Program-made: the position numbers and the translations under genes | Notes under the pieces: model-generated | What the model was told of the DNA's origin: nothing | The model's database searches: none | The model's input: the letters and a program-made list of their open reading frames with translations, nothing else | Assembly: GCF_029937855.1 (NCBI RefSeq) | Contig: NZ_JAPYPC010000004.1 | Span: 62,001-126,000, forward strand | Length of the DNA stretch: 64,000 bases | Origin: Christiangramia sp. | Lineage (GTDB): Bacteria; Bacteroidota; Bacteroidia; Flavobacteriales; Flavobacteriaceae | Reading direction: 5' to 3' | Shown here: positions 35,634-44,513 of the stretch, in pieces | How the letters are laid out: every line of letters starts with the position of its first letter | Numbering within the stretch: the stretch's first letter is position 1

Positions 35634-38009
35634 TTAATTGTCTGGTTTTTCATTTAAAAGTTGATCTAATGCCGCGAGATCCGTTACTAACACCTGTCTA
35701 GCCTTGCTTCCTTCAAATGGACCAACGATGCCTGCGGCTTCTAGTTGATCTATGATTCTTCCTGCCCGGTTATAGCCAAGTTTTAATTTTCTCTGAAGCA
35801 GTGATGCTGAACCTTGCTGGTGCGTCACGATTACTTCTGCGGCTTCACGGAATAACTTATCCCGCTCGCTCACATCTATATCAACTCCTGTGCCACTTTC
35901 CTCACTTTCATAAGCTGGAAGCTGGTGCGCATCTGGATAGGCTTTTTGTGATCCTATGAATTCGGTGATCTTATCTACTTCGGGGGTATCCACAAAAGCA
36001 CACTGCAGCCTTTTTAGATCGTTCCCCTGCGTAAATAGCATATCTCCACGTCCAATCAGCTGGTCTGCACCCTGGTTGTCGAGTATTGTCCTGGAATCTA
36101 TTTTAGAGGTTACTCTAAAAGCTACACGCGCCGGGAAGTTTGCTTTAATAATCCCGGTGATCACATTTACCGAAGGTCTTTGCGTGGCGATAATCAAATG
36201 TATTCCAATCGCCCTGGCAAGCTGGGCCAGTCGTGCGATAGGTGTTTCCACTTCCTTACCTGCCGTCATAATAAGATCTGCAAACTCATCAACCACCAAT
36301 ACGATATAAGGCAAAAATTCGTGGCCATCATTGGGATTAAGTTTTCGAGCCTTGAATTTCGTATTGTACTCTTTAATGTTACGGCACATGGCATTTTTCA
36401 GCATGTCGTAACGGTTGTCCATTTCGATACATAATGAATTAAGCGTATTGATCACTTTAGTATTATCAGTGATAATAGCATCGCCGGAATCTGGCAGTTT
36501 CGCCAGGTAATGACGTTCGATTTTATTGAAAAGTGTAAGTTCTACTTTTTTAGGATCTACCAGTACAAATTTTACTTCTGCAGGATGTTTACAGTAGAGT
36601 AGGGAGGTAAGAATGGCATTTAAACCTACAGACTTACCCTGACCTGTGGCACCGGCCATTAACATATGCGGCATTTTAGCAAGATCTACCACAAAAGTTT
36701 CGTTGGAAATTGTTTTTCCAAGTGCGAGGGGTAATTCCATTTCCGCATTTTGGAATTTAGCCGAAGCGATTACCGAGCGCATGGAAACAATACTCGCGTT
36801 TTTATTCGGAACTTCAATACCGATGGTTCCTCTTCCGGGAATAGGTGCTATGATCCTGATCCCTAATGCCGAAAGTGAAAGCGCGATATCGTCTTCCAGG
36901 TTCTTGATCTTGCTTATTCTTATTCCCGCTTCCGGAACTATTTCGTAAAGCGTAACGGTGGGTCCAACTGTAGCTTTAATCTGGGCGATCTCAATTTTGT
37001 AATTTTTGAGCGTTTCAACGATTCGGTTCTTGTTTTCCTCAAGTTCCTGCTGATCTATGGTGATGGAGCCACCATAATCCTTCAGTAATTCTATCGTGGG
37101 AAATTTATAGTTTTTCAATTCCAGGGTAGGATCAAATTCACCGAAATCTTTTACCAGCTTATTGCTTAAATTATCTTCTTCTTCCTCTTCGGGTGCAGCT
37201 TCCACTTCCATGGCGACATCTTCTTTCGGAGGGGTGCTCACTTCCATTTTAGGAGAGGGAGCAGGATCATTCTTCTTTTCTGTTTTTTCTTCTGAAAGGT
37301 CTATATTTTGAGTTTGTTTTTCTTCAACTTCAGGTTTTACTACCGTTTCTTTCCAGTCTTTTTCTTCGTCGGTTTCTGAAATTTCCGACTGATGCTCCTG
37401 CATGGCATCTTTAAGCTCTTTTTTACCTGATTTGAAATAGCCGCCAACCATTTCCGGGGTAACTTTTAACCGAATCGCTAAATAAGCAACGAACAGGAAA
37501 AGCATTAACAATGCAGTGCCAAAGAAACCTAAATAATCCTGGATAAAATCATTCGTTTCAAAACCAATACGACCCCCTAGTAAAGCATTATTTTCGGCGA
37601 AAAACCCGAAGAATACAGATAGCCAGATCATCACCAGGATTCCCCAGAACCAGAATTTAATAAGATTAGAACTTTTGAATCCGAAAAAGAGATAGATACC
37701 ACTGAGTAAAATAAGAAATGCGATAGAGAAAGCGGCTAGTCCGAAACCTCGATAAATAAAAAAGTCGCTAACAGTGGCACCAAATTTACTTAACCAGTTT
37801 CTGGCTTCAATTTCACGATTGGAGAATTCATTAAGTACGCTCTGATCTGCCTGCCAATTAAAAAGAAAAGAAATAAAGGCTACAATAAGTGCCAGCCCAA
37901 ATAGCATTAGGAAACTACCCAGAACCACCTTCTGCTGCCTATTAAGCTTTAATGAGAAATTACGTGATTTTTTGGTGGTTTTTTTGGTCTTAGCCTTCTT
38001 TTTAGCCAT
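35634..38009 (-). CDS. ftsK: DNA translocase FtsK/SpoIIIE
   Basis: The protein is 791 residues from the ATG at 38009 (MAKKKAKTKKTTKK). An ATG eight codons earlier gives the odd sequence MPKPFNLP and is rejected. Four membrane helices (about 29-49, 85-109, 120-139, 160-179) are followed by an acidic linker (about 205-285). The motor has Walker A GATGQGKS at 453-460, the Walker B-like VLVVDEFADL, and a C-terminal gamma (winged-helix) domain with ASLLQRKLKLGYNRAGRIIDQLE. It moves DNA during chromosome segregation at the septum. It is first in the ftsK-lolA-lptF/G-ribB run. Confidence 0.97.
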   Translation of the reverse strand: MAKKKAKTKKTTKKSRNFSLKLNRQQKVVLGSFLMLFGLALIVAFISFLFNWQADQSVLNEFSNREIEARNWLSKFGATVSDFFIYRGFGLAAFSIAFLILLSGIYLFFGFKSSNLIKFWFWGILVMIWLSVFFGFFAENNALLGGRIGFETNDFIQDYLGFFGTALLMLFLFVAYLAIRLKVTPEMVGGYFKSGKKELKDAMQEHQSEISETDEEKDWKETVVKPEVEEKQTQNIDLSEEKTEKKNDPAPSPKMEVSTPPKEDVAMEVEAAPEEEEEDNLSNKLVKDFGEFDPTLELKNYKFPTIELLKDYGGSITIDQQELEENKNRIVETLKNYKIEIAQIKATVGPTVTLYEIVPEAGIRISKIKNLEDDIALSLSALGIRIIAPIPGRGTIGIEVPNKNASIVSMRSVIASAKFQNAEMELPLALGKTISNETFVVDLAKMPHMLMAGATGQGKSVGLNAILTSLLYCKHPAEVKFVLVDPKKVELTLFNKIERHYLAKLPDSGDAIITDNTKVINTLNSLCIEMDNRYDMLKNAMCRNIKEYNTKFKARKLNPNDGHEFLPYIVLVVDEFADLIMTAGKEVETPIARLAQLARAIGIHLIIATQRPSVNVITGIIKANFPARVAFRVTSKIDSRTILDNQGADQLIGRGDMLFTQGNDLKRLQCAFVDTPEVDKITEFIGSQKAYPDAHQLPAYESEESGTGVDIDVSERDKLFREAAEVIVTHQQGSASLLQRKLKLGYNRAGRIIDQLEAAGIVGPFEGSKARQVLVTDLAALDQLLNEKPDN

Positions 38010-38125
38010 AGGTAGGTTGAACGGTTTCGGCAAAAATACAAATTAGCCTTTTCCAAAGTAAAGAAAAAAAACTTCAATTTTAAAAGTTGCCTGTTTTACA
38101 CGGGAAAAACGATTAAAATCAGTTT

Positions 38126-39121
38126 TTATTTTTTCAGGAAGGGAAGTAATGCTTCGCTGAATTTATCGAAAGCTTCTATATGGGGTAAATGCCCGGTATC
38201 TGGAATTTCAACAAATTCTGCATCAGGAATTTTTTCCGCAGTTTTTTCGCCTAATTGATCATATAATCCCATGGTGGCCTTTACTTCTTCGCTCACAAGG
38301 TTTTTACCCAGCGCTGTTCTGTCCCTGGTTCCAATAATCAGCAGCGTGGGAACTTCCAGTTCTTTGAACTCGTACACTACCGGTTGGGTGAGAATCATAT
38401 CGTAGGTAAGTGCGGCATTCCACGCGATACGGGGATAATCTTCATTTAAGGTCCAGCCCGCCAGTAATTTCGCCCATTGGGCGTAATCTTCATTCCAGTC
38501 TCCAGCGTAATAATTTTCTTTCTGATATTCTTTTATGGCTGCATAATCTTTTTTTAATTCCTGTTCGTACCAGTCGTTCACGCTTTGGTACGGAATTTTT
38601 AATTTCCAGTCTTCAAGTCCGATTGGATTTACCAGAACCAGTTTTTCAGTGATCTCAGGATACATTAAAGCGAACCTGGTAGCAAGCATTCCGCCCATGG
38701 AATGCCCTAGCACCACAGTTTTTTCAATTTGGAGGCTCTGAATTAGGTTTTTAGTATTTTCCGCCAATTGCTGAAAGCTATATTGAAAATAATCTGGTTT
38801 ACTGGATTTTCCGAAGCCTATCTGGTCTGGTACCAAAACGTCGAAACCATTATTGCTTAAAAGTTCTATAGTTGACTCCCAGTAAGCTCCATTAAAATTT
38901 TTGCCATGCAGTAGTACCACTGTCTTCCCATTAGGATTTTCGGCTTTTACATACATATAAGCCATAGTGTAAGTTTCCTGCTGTGCGTTAATTTCCAAAA
39001 AATTCACCTGGTAAGGATATTCGTAATTTTCCAGGTTTAGGTCTAGTTTCCTAAGATCTTCCTGGGAAGTGACTTCAGAAAATATTAACAGCCCAAAAAG
39101 AAAAATTACGTATGCCTTCAT
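38126..39121 (-). CDS. Exported alpha/beta hydrolase
   Basis: The protein is 331 residues from the ATG at 39121 (MKAYVIFLFGLLIFSEVTSQ, a signal peptide). A longer frame to 39169 would run into the dgkA gene. The fold shows an oxyanion HGKNFNGAYWE segment, the nucleophile Ser in LGHSMGGMLATRF (about 140-152), an acid near IIGTRDRTALGK and a final His in PDTGHLPHIEA. Substrate unknown; the sequence suits general ester or haloalkane-type hydrolases. It sits between dgkA (10 nt upstream) and ftsK (116 nt downstream) and looks like an insertion into an otherwise usual tpx-dgkA-ftsK order. Confidence 0.87.
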   Translation of the reverse strand: MKAYVIFLFGLLIFSEVTSQEDLRKLDLNLENYEYPYQVNFLEINAQQETYTMAYMYVKAENPNGKTVVLLHGKNFNGAYWESTIELLSNNGFDVLVPDQIGFGKSSKPDYFQYSFQQLAENTKNLIQSLQIEKTVVLGHSMGGMLATRFALMYPEITEKLVLVNPIGLEDWKLKIPYQSVNDWYEQELKKDYAAIKEYQKENYYAGDWNEDYAQWAKLLAGWTLNEDYPRIAWNAALTYDMILTQPVVYEFKELEVPTLLIIGTRDRTALGKNLVSEEVKATMGLYDQLGEKTAEKIPDAEFVEIPDTGHLPHIEAFDKFSEALLPFLKK

Positions 39122-39131
39122 ATTATTATTT

Positions 39132-39497
39132 TTAGGAGGTAAGGTAGGGGAGATAAATAAAGCCGGCAATGATAACTGCTATAACTGCGGCTATAAAAAC
39201 AGCACCAGCGGCAACGTCTTTAATATGCCCAATTTTATTATGAAAATCGGGATGTACAAAATCTGCCATCGCTTCAACGGCTGTATTCAAGCCTTCGGTG
39301 GACATTACCAGGCCTATCGCGAGGAATTGAAAAATCCATTCGGTTCTCGTGATTTCAAAATACCAGCCTGCAATACAAACCAGTACAGAAATCACAAATT
39401 GTACCTGTATACTGGGTTCGTGTCTAAGCAGGAGCCAGGCTCCCTTTATTGCATATCCTCCTCCTCTGATTCTTTTTCCGAGGAAACTGTTCTTCAT
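39132..39497 (-). CDS. dgkA: Diacylglycerol/undecaprenol kinase family protein
   Basis: The 121-residue membrane protein has the DgkA pattern: RGGGYAIKGAWLLLRHEPSIQVQ, three helices, and EGLNTAVEAMADFVHPDFHNKIGHIKDVAAGAVF, the central signature with Glu, Asn and Asp at the metal/ATP site. Gram-positive and Bacteroidota members are often undecaprenol kinases, so the lipid substrate is open. Its ATG overlaps the TAA stop of tpx by one base (TAATG at 39495-39499), so the two are translationally coupled. Confidence 0.9.
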   Translation of the reverse strand: MKNSFLGKRIRGGGYAIKGAWLLLRHEPSIQVQFVISVLVCIAGWYFEITRTEWIFQFLAIGLVMSTEGLNTAVEAMADFVHPDFHNKIGHIKDVAAGAVFIAAVIAVIIAGFIYLPYLTS

Positions 39498-39997
39498 TAT
39501 ACTAATGTTTTCAGAGCAGCGAGATAATCTGGTTCGTCTTCGATCTTTTGAACCTGTTGGGAATGTATCACATGGCCGTTTTCGTCCAGTACTACAACAG
39601 CTCTGGAAAGAAGACCTTCAAAAGCGCCATCGATTATCTCCACTCCATAGTCTTTACCAAAATTTCTATCCCTGAAATCTGAAAGATTGGTTATATTATC
39701 CAGTCCTTCTTCGCTCACAAATCTTTGCTGAGCAAATGGCAGATCCCGAGAGATGCACAAAACTACAGTATTTTTCAATTCTGAAGCTTTTTTGTTGAAA
39801 TTCCGAACTGAAGTTGCACAAACTCCGGTGTCTATACTTGGAAAAATATTCATTATAACTCTCTTTCCTTTAAATTCTTCTAATGTGCCAATTGATAAAT
39901 CTGATTTTATCAATTCAAAGTGAGGTGCTTTCTCATCCATCGATGGTAAACTTCCGTATGTAGTTACCTTCTCCCCGTCAAGTTCAATCTTTGCCAT
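39497..39997 (-). CDS. tpx: Thiol peroxidase, resolving cysteine absent
   Basis: The 166-residue protein is a Tpx-type peroxiredoxin. The peroxidatic Cys60 sits in FPSIDTGVCATS, and Cys81 in VVLCISRDLPFAQ equals the non-essential Cys82 of E. coli. Where E. coli has the resolving Cys95 in RFCG, this protein has RFVS (Val94). The protein therefore cannot form the usual intramolecular disulfide and may use a 1-Cys cycle or a thiol partner. The rest (fold and length) is normal. It is the first gene of the tpx-dgkA pair. Confidence 0.92.
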   Translation of the reverse strand: MAKIELDGEKVTTYGSLPSMDEKAPHFELIKSDLSIGTLEEFKGKRVIMNIFPSIDTGVCATSVRNFNKKASELKNTVVLCISRDLPFAQQRFVSEEGLDNITNLSDFRDRNFGKDYGVEIIDGAFEGLLSRAVVVLDENGHVIHSQQVQKIEDEPDYLAALKTLV

Positions 39998-40069
39998 GTT
40001 ATTTTTTTATTAGAAATATAAATTTAGAAGATTGTCTTTCGGTTATTACTAAAATTATCATAAAACAAC

Positions 40070-40099
40070 AAGGGCTGTTTCCCAATGAAAACAGCCCTT
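40070..40099. terminator. Intergenic hairpin between tpx and the DUF6952 gene
   Basis: AAGGGCTGTTT (40070-40080) and AAACAGCCCTT (40089-40099) form a perfect 11-bp stem with an 8-nt loop, 23 nt past the stop of the DUF6952 gene at 40122. The following minus-strand sequence GTTGTTTTA is only partly T-rich. A terminator for the peroxiredoxin unit is likely. Confidence 0.7.
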
Positions 40100-40121
40100 A
40101 TGAATTGATTTATTAGAAAAT

Positions 40122-40370
40122 CTATTTGTCTATAGATCCCAATACTTTTTTGACAAAATTATTTGCAGCATCCCTTTCAGGAACACCATCTTTTATCATT
40201 TTATGAACTTCTACAGCTCCGCAAAGGTTGGTAAGCAATTCCCCAATAACATCCATTTCCTGTTCAGAAACTGAACGATGCTCGGTGAAATTTTCGAGAA
40301 CCTCAATAGCGTTCTCCAGCTTCTCAGCCTCATTGTTCTTCTGCAGATGTCTAATTACTGGTAACTTCAT
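40122..40370 (-). CDS. DUF6952 family small protein of the peroxiredoxin operon
   Basis: The 82-residue protein begins MKLPVIRHLQKNNEAEKLENAIEVLENF and is helical throughout, with a central SVSEQEMDVIGELLTNLCGAVEVHKMI. I recognise it as the DUF6952 type that follows thioredoxin and peroxiredoxin genes in Bacteroidota. Function unknown; a single Cys (about residue 50) could be involved in thiol chemistry. The first 20 nt overlap the thioredoxin gene, which implies coupling. It is the last gene of the unit prx-trx-DUF6952. Confidence 0.75.
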   Translation of the reverse strand: MKLPVIRHLQKNNEAEKLENAIEVLENFTEHRSVSEQEMDVIGELLTNLCGAVEVHKMIKDGVPERDAANNFVKKVLGSIDK

Positions 40371-40665
40371 CTACTAAGCTTTTTAACTGATCAAACTTAT
40401 TTGTTTGAACCTGATTCTTAAAACTTCCATTTTTGAAGGTAGCGAACGTAGGCAGGTTGTCAACTTTTGCCAATTTCCTGGATTCAGGAAATTTTTCCGC
40501 ATCCACCAATACAAACTGGGCTTTTTCATTTTCAGAAGCCAATTTTTTGAACTTGGGCTTCATCAATCTACAGTTTCCACACCATCCGGCCATATACTGA
40601 ACCACCACGGTGTCATTCCCTTCAATTATTTCGCTTAAGTTATCCTGATCTAATTCCTTAATCAT
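40351..40665 (-). CDS. Thioredoxin-family protein
   Basis: The 104-residue protein is a stand-alone thioredoxin fold with the active site WCGNC (Cys29 and Cys32), followed by RLMKPKFKKLA and the cis-Pro segment DNLPTFATFKNG. The CGNC sequence differs from the usual CGPC and shifts the redox potential. It has no signal peptide. It lies 37 nt after the peroxiredoxin gene, and its 3' end overlaps the DUF6952 gene by 20 nt, so it is likely the reductant of that peroxiredoxin. Confidence 0.9.
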   Translation of the reverse strand: MIKELDQDNLSEIIEGNDTVVVQYMAGWCGNCRLMKPKFKKLASENEKAQFVLVDAEKFPESRKLAKVDNLPTFATFKNGSFKNQVQTNKFDQLKSLVDEVTSN

Positions 40666-40702
40666 AGCAATTTTTTTAAGTTTTTAATCCAGTGGTAACT
40701 TC

Positions 40703-41341
40703 TTAGTTAAGGCTTAGGTATGAGGCAACTCCTTCGCGGTCTGCATTCATTGCTTCTTTACCTTCTTCCCAGTTTGCAGGACAAACTTCTCCTTTTTCCT
40801 GAACGTGCGTATAAGCATCGATCAATCTCAAGAACTCATTTACGTTTCTTCCAAGTGGCATATGGTTAATCCCTTCATGAAATACTGTCCCTTCTTCATC
40901 TATAAGGTAAGTCGCTCTATAAGTCACATTATCACCTTCTAGAGTAATCGCTCCTGTTTCATCATCATAAGTTTCGCTCATAATATCAAGGATATCAAGT
41001 CTTGAACTTAAATTGCGGTTAGAGTCCGCAAGGATTGGGTAAGTTACACCCTCAATTCCTCCGTTATCTTTAGGAGTGTTCAACCATGCAAAATGAACTT
41101 CAGGAGTATCACAAGAAGCACCAATTACCATTACATTTCTTTTTTCAAATTCTTCCATTGCATTTTGAAAAGCATGTAATTCTGTAGGGCAAACAAAGGT
41201 GAAATCTTTTGGGTACCAGAAAAGCAATACTTTCTTATTATTTTTCTGAGCTTCTTCCAATACATTTAATTTGAAAGTGTCTCCCATTTCATTCATAGCA
41301 TCTACGCTAAGGTTTGGAAATTTTTTTCCGACTAAAGCCAT
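40703..41341 (-). CDS. 2-Cys peroxiredoxin (AhpC/TSA-like)
   Basis: The 212-residue protein has the peroxidatic Cys51 in WYPKDFTFVCPTELHAF and the resolving Cys187 in GEVCPANW near the C-terminus. The length and both motifs match typical 2-Cys peroxiredoxins. It reduces H2O2 and organic peroxides. It leads the unit with a CGNC thioredoxin and DUF6952. An inverted repeat TTATCG-N10-CGATAA lies 117 nt upstream of the ATG, a candidate site for a redox regulator. Confidence 0.95.
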   Translation of the reverse strand: MALVGKKFPNLSVDAMNEMGDTFKLNVLEEAQKNNKKVLLFWYPKDFTFVCPTELHAFQNAMEEFEKRNVMVIGASCDTPEVHFAWLNTPKDNGGIEGVTYPILADSNRNLSSRLDILDIMSETYDDETGAITLEGDNVTYRATYLIDEEGTVFHEGINHMPLGRNVNEFLRLIDAYTHVQEKGEVCPANWEEGKEAMNADREGVASYLSLN

Positions 41342-41457
41342 ATTGTAATCTTATTTTTAATTAAACTATTTTCTAATTCTACACTGCAAATTTACTAACT
41401 AAGAGCATTTTGGGAAGACTAAAAAATTTTAAAATTTTATCGTATAATAGGGTTTAG

Positions 41458-41479
41458 TTATCGCAAGAGGTAACGATAA
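41458..41479. promoter_or_regulatory. Inverted repeat upstream of the peroxiredoxin operon
   Basis: TTATCG (41458-41463) and CGATAA (41474-41479) are exact inverted repeats with a 10-nt spacer, inside ATAG-N7 type spacing (ATAGGGTTTAGTTAT) that loosely recalls OxyR sites. It lies in the shared intergenic region of the peroxiredoxin and NhaC genes. The role is inference only. Confidence 0.3.
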
Positions 41480-41544
41480 TAGTTAAGCTCTATAATTGTC
41501 AAATTATCAGTAAATTAACTCTAGAATTGAAGGAGTGGTAGGAT

Positions 41545-43017
41545 TTATTTTTTATTAAGCATTTTAATTTTTATTCCTACCGCTGCAAAGAGTAAAGTCA
41601 TAAAAGGACTCAGGTAATTGAAGAAAGCATAGCCTGCATAAGAAAGGACAGGGACCCCCAGGACGCCGCTGTGATAAGCACCACAGGTATTCCACGGCAC
41701 TAATACTGAAGTAACAGTGCCCGAATCTTCCAGGCTCCGGCTTAGATTTTCAGGAGCCAGACCTTTATCTTTATATGCTTTAGCGAACATTTTTCCTGGC
41801 ACCACAATAGCCAAATACTGGTCTGAGGCAGTCACGTTCAATGCTAAACAGCTAAATACGGTACTTGCAAACAAACCGAAGGTAGTATGGAAGAGGTTTA
41901 ACAATGCTTTACTAATGGTCGCAAGGGCTCCGATGGCTTCCATGATTCCGCCAAAAACCATGGCACAAAGGATTAACCAAATAGTACCAAGCATTCCGGC
42001 CATACCACTGGCAGCAAATAGATCATTCAATGCTTCAGAATCTGTTTCCACGGCTGTGTCTACGGTGATCGCATTCATGATTCCTTTATAACCACTTATA
42101 AAATTTAAATTTTCCATACCGCTAACTGCTAAAACAATATCCGGCTGAGCGATTAATGCAGCCACCGCTCCTAATAAAGTTCCTATAAGCAACGCGATTA
42201 ATGGAGAAGTTTTTCTAACGATAAGGACGATTACCAGAACCGGAACTACAAATAACCATGGACTAATATTAAATGAGGCACTTATAGAATTTAGAATTTC
42301 GGTAGTATCTGTAGACCCGCTTGTATCAATATTCAGTCCTATAATTATGAAAGCTATGATCGTAATGGTTATAGTTGGTACTGTGGTAAGTGCCATATAT
42401 CGTATGTGAGTAAAAAGATCTGTTCCAGCCATGGCGGGAGCAAGATTGGTAGTATCGCTAAGGGGTGACATTTTATCTCCGAAATAAGCTCCAGATAAAA
42501 TTGCTCCGGCAGTCATTCCAAGGGAAATTCCAAGGGCATCAGCAATCCCGATAAGGGCGATCCCGACTGTTGCTGAAGTAGTCCAGCTACTTCCGGTGGC
42601 AAGCGAAATTACCGAACAAATAACCACACAGGCCGCAAGAAAAATAGTAGGGTTCAATATTTGAAGACCATAATAAATCATAGTGGGAATGATCCCGCTA
42701 ATAAGCCAGGTTCCGGCAAGTGCTCCCACCATCAATAAGATAAGGATTGCGCCGGCGGTACTCTGGATGTTATTGGCAACCTCATCTATCATTGTATCAA
42801 ATTTCACTTTGTTGAAGTAACCAACAACTGCAGCTACTGCTCCTCCTAAAAGTAAAATGAATTGATTAGAGCCGCTAAGAGCATCATCTCCAAACACAAA
42901 GACATTAAATGCCAGCATGGCAATAAGGGCAAACACCGGGATAAGAGCTTCACGGATATTTAATTCCCTGTTTTGAATTACAGGTTCATTTTCAGGATTG
43001 GCAGTAGAATTTTCCAT
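41545..43017 (-). CDS. NhaC-family Na+/H+ antiporter
   Basis: The protein is 490 residues from the ATG at 43017 (MENSTANPENE). The longer frame to 43062 would start inside a palindromic repeat and is rejected. It has about 11-12 helices with the family blocks ATGSSWTTSATVGIALIGIADALG, GAILSGAYFGDKMSPLSDTTNLAPAMAG and VTASDQYLAIVVPGKMFAKAYKDKGLAPENLSRSLEDSGTV, the last two holding the Asp/Ser/Thr residues typical of NhaC. It exchanges Na+ for H+, fitting a marine organism. The substrate could also be malate/lactate as in MleN-type members. Confidence 0.9.
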   Translation of the reverse strand: MENSTANPENEPVIQNRELNIREALIPVFALIAMLAFNVFVFGDDALSGSNQFILLLGGAVAAVVGYFNKVKFDTMIDEVANNIQSTAGAILILLMVGALAGTWLISGIIPTMIYYGLQILNPTIFLAACVVICSVISLATGSSWTTSATVGIALIGIADALGISLGMTAGAILSGAYFGDKMSPLSDTTNLAPAMAGTDLFTHIRYMALTTVPTITITIIAFIIIGLNIDTSGSTDTTEILNSISASFNISPWLFVVPVLVIVLIVRKTSPLIALLIGTLLGAVAALIAQPDIVLAVSGMENLNFISGYKGIMNAITVDTAVETDSEALNDLFAASGMAGMLGTIWLILCAMVFGGIMEAIGALATISKALLNLFHTTFGLFASTVFSCLALNVTASDQYLAIVVPGKMFAKAYKDKGLAPENLSRSLEDSGTVTSVLVPWNTCGAYHSGVLGVPVLSYAGYAFFNYLSPFMTLLFAAVGIKIKMLNKK

Positions 43018-43034
43018 TGAGGTTATTAAATTGA

Positions 43035-43067
43035 AAACCTTGCAGGTTTTGAAAACCTGCAAGGTTT
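43035..43067. repeat. Perfect 33-nt palindromic repeat (16-1-16)
   Basis: AAACCTTGCAGGTTTT (43035-43050), one G, then AAAACCTGCAAGGTTT (43052-43067). The element sits between the PLP-enzyme stop and the NhaC start, so it could act as a terminator on both strands. I recall very similar palindromes in many flavobacterial intergenic regions; I cannot count copies here. Only one copy is in this window. Confidence 0.75.
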
Positions 43068-43140
43068 GTAAATTTTTAATAAAGTAGATTTTCCATTTAG
43101 TCGCGTAATTTTACGACTTTCGGCTTAATCCTGCAAAATT

Positions 43141-44355
43141 TTAAGCCAATTCAGTATCCAGCACACCCACTTTTATCATACATTCTTTCATCATTTCATA
43201 AGTTCTTGCAATATCGTTATCCAAACCAATGGAAAATCGAATCAAACCATCACTCAATCCCATCTCTATTTGTTCTTCTTCCGGAATTTCAGAAGAAGTA
43301 GAAGTTCCAGGTGCGCTAAAAAGAGTTTTATAAAATCCTAAACTTACCGCCAGGTAACCCAGATTTTTTTCCTGCATTAGTTCCATCAACTCATTCGCTT
43401 TTTCTAATGAGCCAACGTCAATGCTTAACATTCCACCGAAACCATAAGATTCATTCATCATTTTTCTGAAAGTTTCATGACCGGCATGAGATTTAAGTCC
43501 TGGATAAACGGTTGTGATTCCGTCTTCCTGAAATTTGTGCGCCAGAAACATGGCGTTATGGCTGTGTTGCTTCATGCGGATATGAAGTGTCCTTAGGTTT
43601 TTAAGAATTGAAGCTGCTCTAAAGCTATCCATTGTAGGGCCTAATAGCATCGCAGCACCGTCATTCACATTTCGAAGCTCATTAATAAAATCTTTTGTTC
43701 CGCAAACTACTCCGCCAACAGTATCGCTGCTTCCATTGATAAACTTGGTAAGACTGTGGATAACAACATCTGCTCCCAATTTTGACGGACTAATAGAAAG
43801 CGGCGAGAAGGTATTGTCTACCACCAACTTAAGATGATGTACTTTCTTTATATGGGATAAAGCTTCAAGGTCTGCTACCTCTAATAATGGGTTGCTTACA
43901 GATTCACAATAGATAACTTTAGTATTAGGTTGTACTGCCTTATTTACACAAAGCGGTTTTGTAATATCTACAAAAGTGGTTTGAATGCCGAATTTGGGTG
44001 CGAAATTCTTTAAAAAGGCGTAGGTGCCGCCATATACTGTCCTGCTGCAAACAATATGATCTCCTGCTTTGCATAATTGTAACAAAACGGAGGTGATCGC
44101 GCCCATTCCTGAGGCAGATACATTAGCAGTTTCAGTTCCCTCCATTGCGGCCAGGGCTTCACCCAGGTAAAGATTCGATGGTGAAGAGTGACGGGAGTAT
44201 AAATAGCAACCCTCAGCATTTCCTTCAAAAGTATCAAACATGGTTTTTGCTGAAAGAAATGTGTATGTGGAAGAATCGGAAATTGAAGGATTTACTCCTC
44301 CAAATTCTCCAAAATATTGTAGATCCTGAATACGATCTGCTGGTTTATATTTCAT
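43141..44355 (-). CDS. PLP-dependent Cys/Met-metabolism enzyme (trans-sulfuration family)
   Basis: The 404-residue protein is a fold-type I PLP enzyme: YLYSRHSSPSNLYLGEALAAMEG (51-73, with Tyr53 and Arg55 that bind the phosphate of the neighbouring subunit), VVDNTFSPLSISP (178-190) and the PLP Lys204 in HSLTKFINGSSDTVGG. Members are cystathionine gamma-synthase, cystathionine beta/gamma-lyase and methionine gamma-lyase. The Cys116 typical of methionine gamma-lyase is replaced by Gly in VYGGTYAFL, which argues against that activity. It is divergent from an Lrp regulator gene, which probably controls it. Confidence 0.88.
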   Translation of the reverse strand: MKYKPADRIQDLQYFGEFGGVNPSISDSSTYTFLSAKTMFDTFEGNAEGCYLYSRHSSPSNLYLGEALAAMEGTETANVSASGMGAITSVLLQLCKAGDHIVCSRTVYGGTYAFLKNFAPKFGIQTTFVDITKPLCVNKAVQPNTKVIYCESVSNPLLEVADLEALSHIKKVHHLKLVVDNTFSPLSISPSKLGADVVIHSLTKFINGSSDTVGGVVCGTKDFINELRNVNDGAAMLLGPTMDSFRAASILKNLRTLHIRMKQHSHNAMFLAHKFQEDGITTVYPGLKSHAGHETFRKMMNESYGFGGMLSIDVGSLEKANELMELMQEKNLGYLAVSLGFYKTLFSAPGTSTSSEIPEEEQIEMGLSDGLIRFSIGLDNDIARTYEMMKECMIKVGVLDTELA

Positions 44356-44513
44356 GATTTCTGAATTTAGATAATACCAAATTTCAGATTTAAGTGTATT
44401 AAAGTCAATACAATGTACTTTTTATAGAAAATAAATCTTAGAAATAGGTGTTATTCAGTATAATATTCTAATTTCAGCATAAAGAAAAATCATTTTCCGA
44501 AAATTTATAAGCT

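Noticed and set aside
39121-39169. Longer alpha/beta hydrolase start
   Set aside because: It enters dgkA and would place a Pro-rich stretch before the signal peptide.
43017-43062. Longer NhaC start (MQVFKTCKVFNL)
   Set aside because: The extra codons are the palindromic repeat read as protein; MENST at 43017 is a normal start.
44356-44513. SAM riboswitch before the PLP enzyme
   Set aside because: The divergent 158-nt gap is AT-rich with no conserved helices that I can see; control by the Lrp regulator is simpler.
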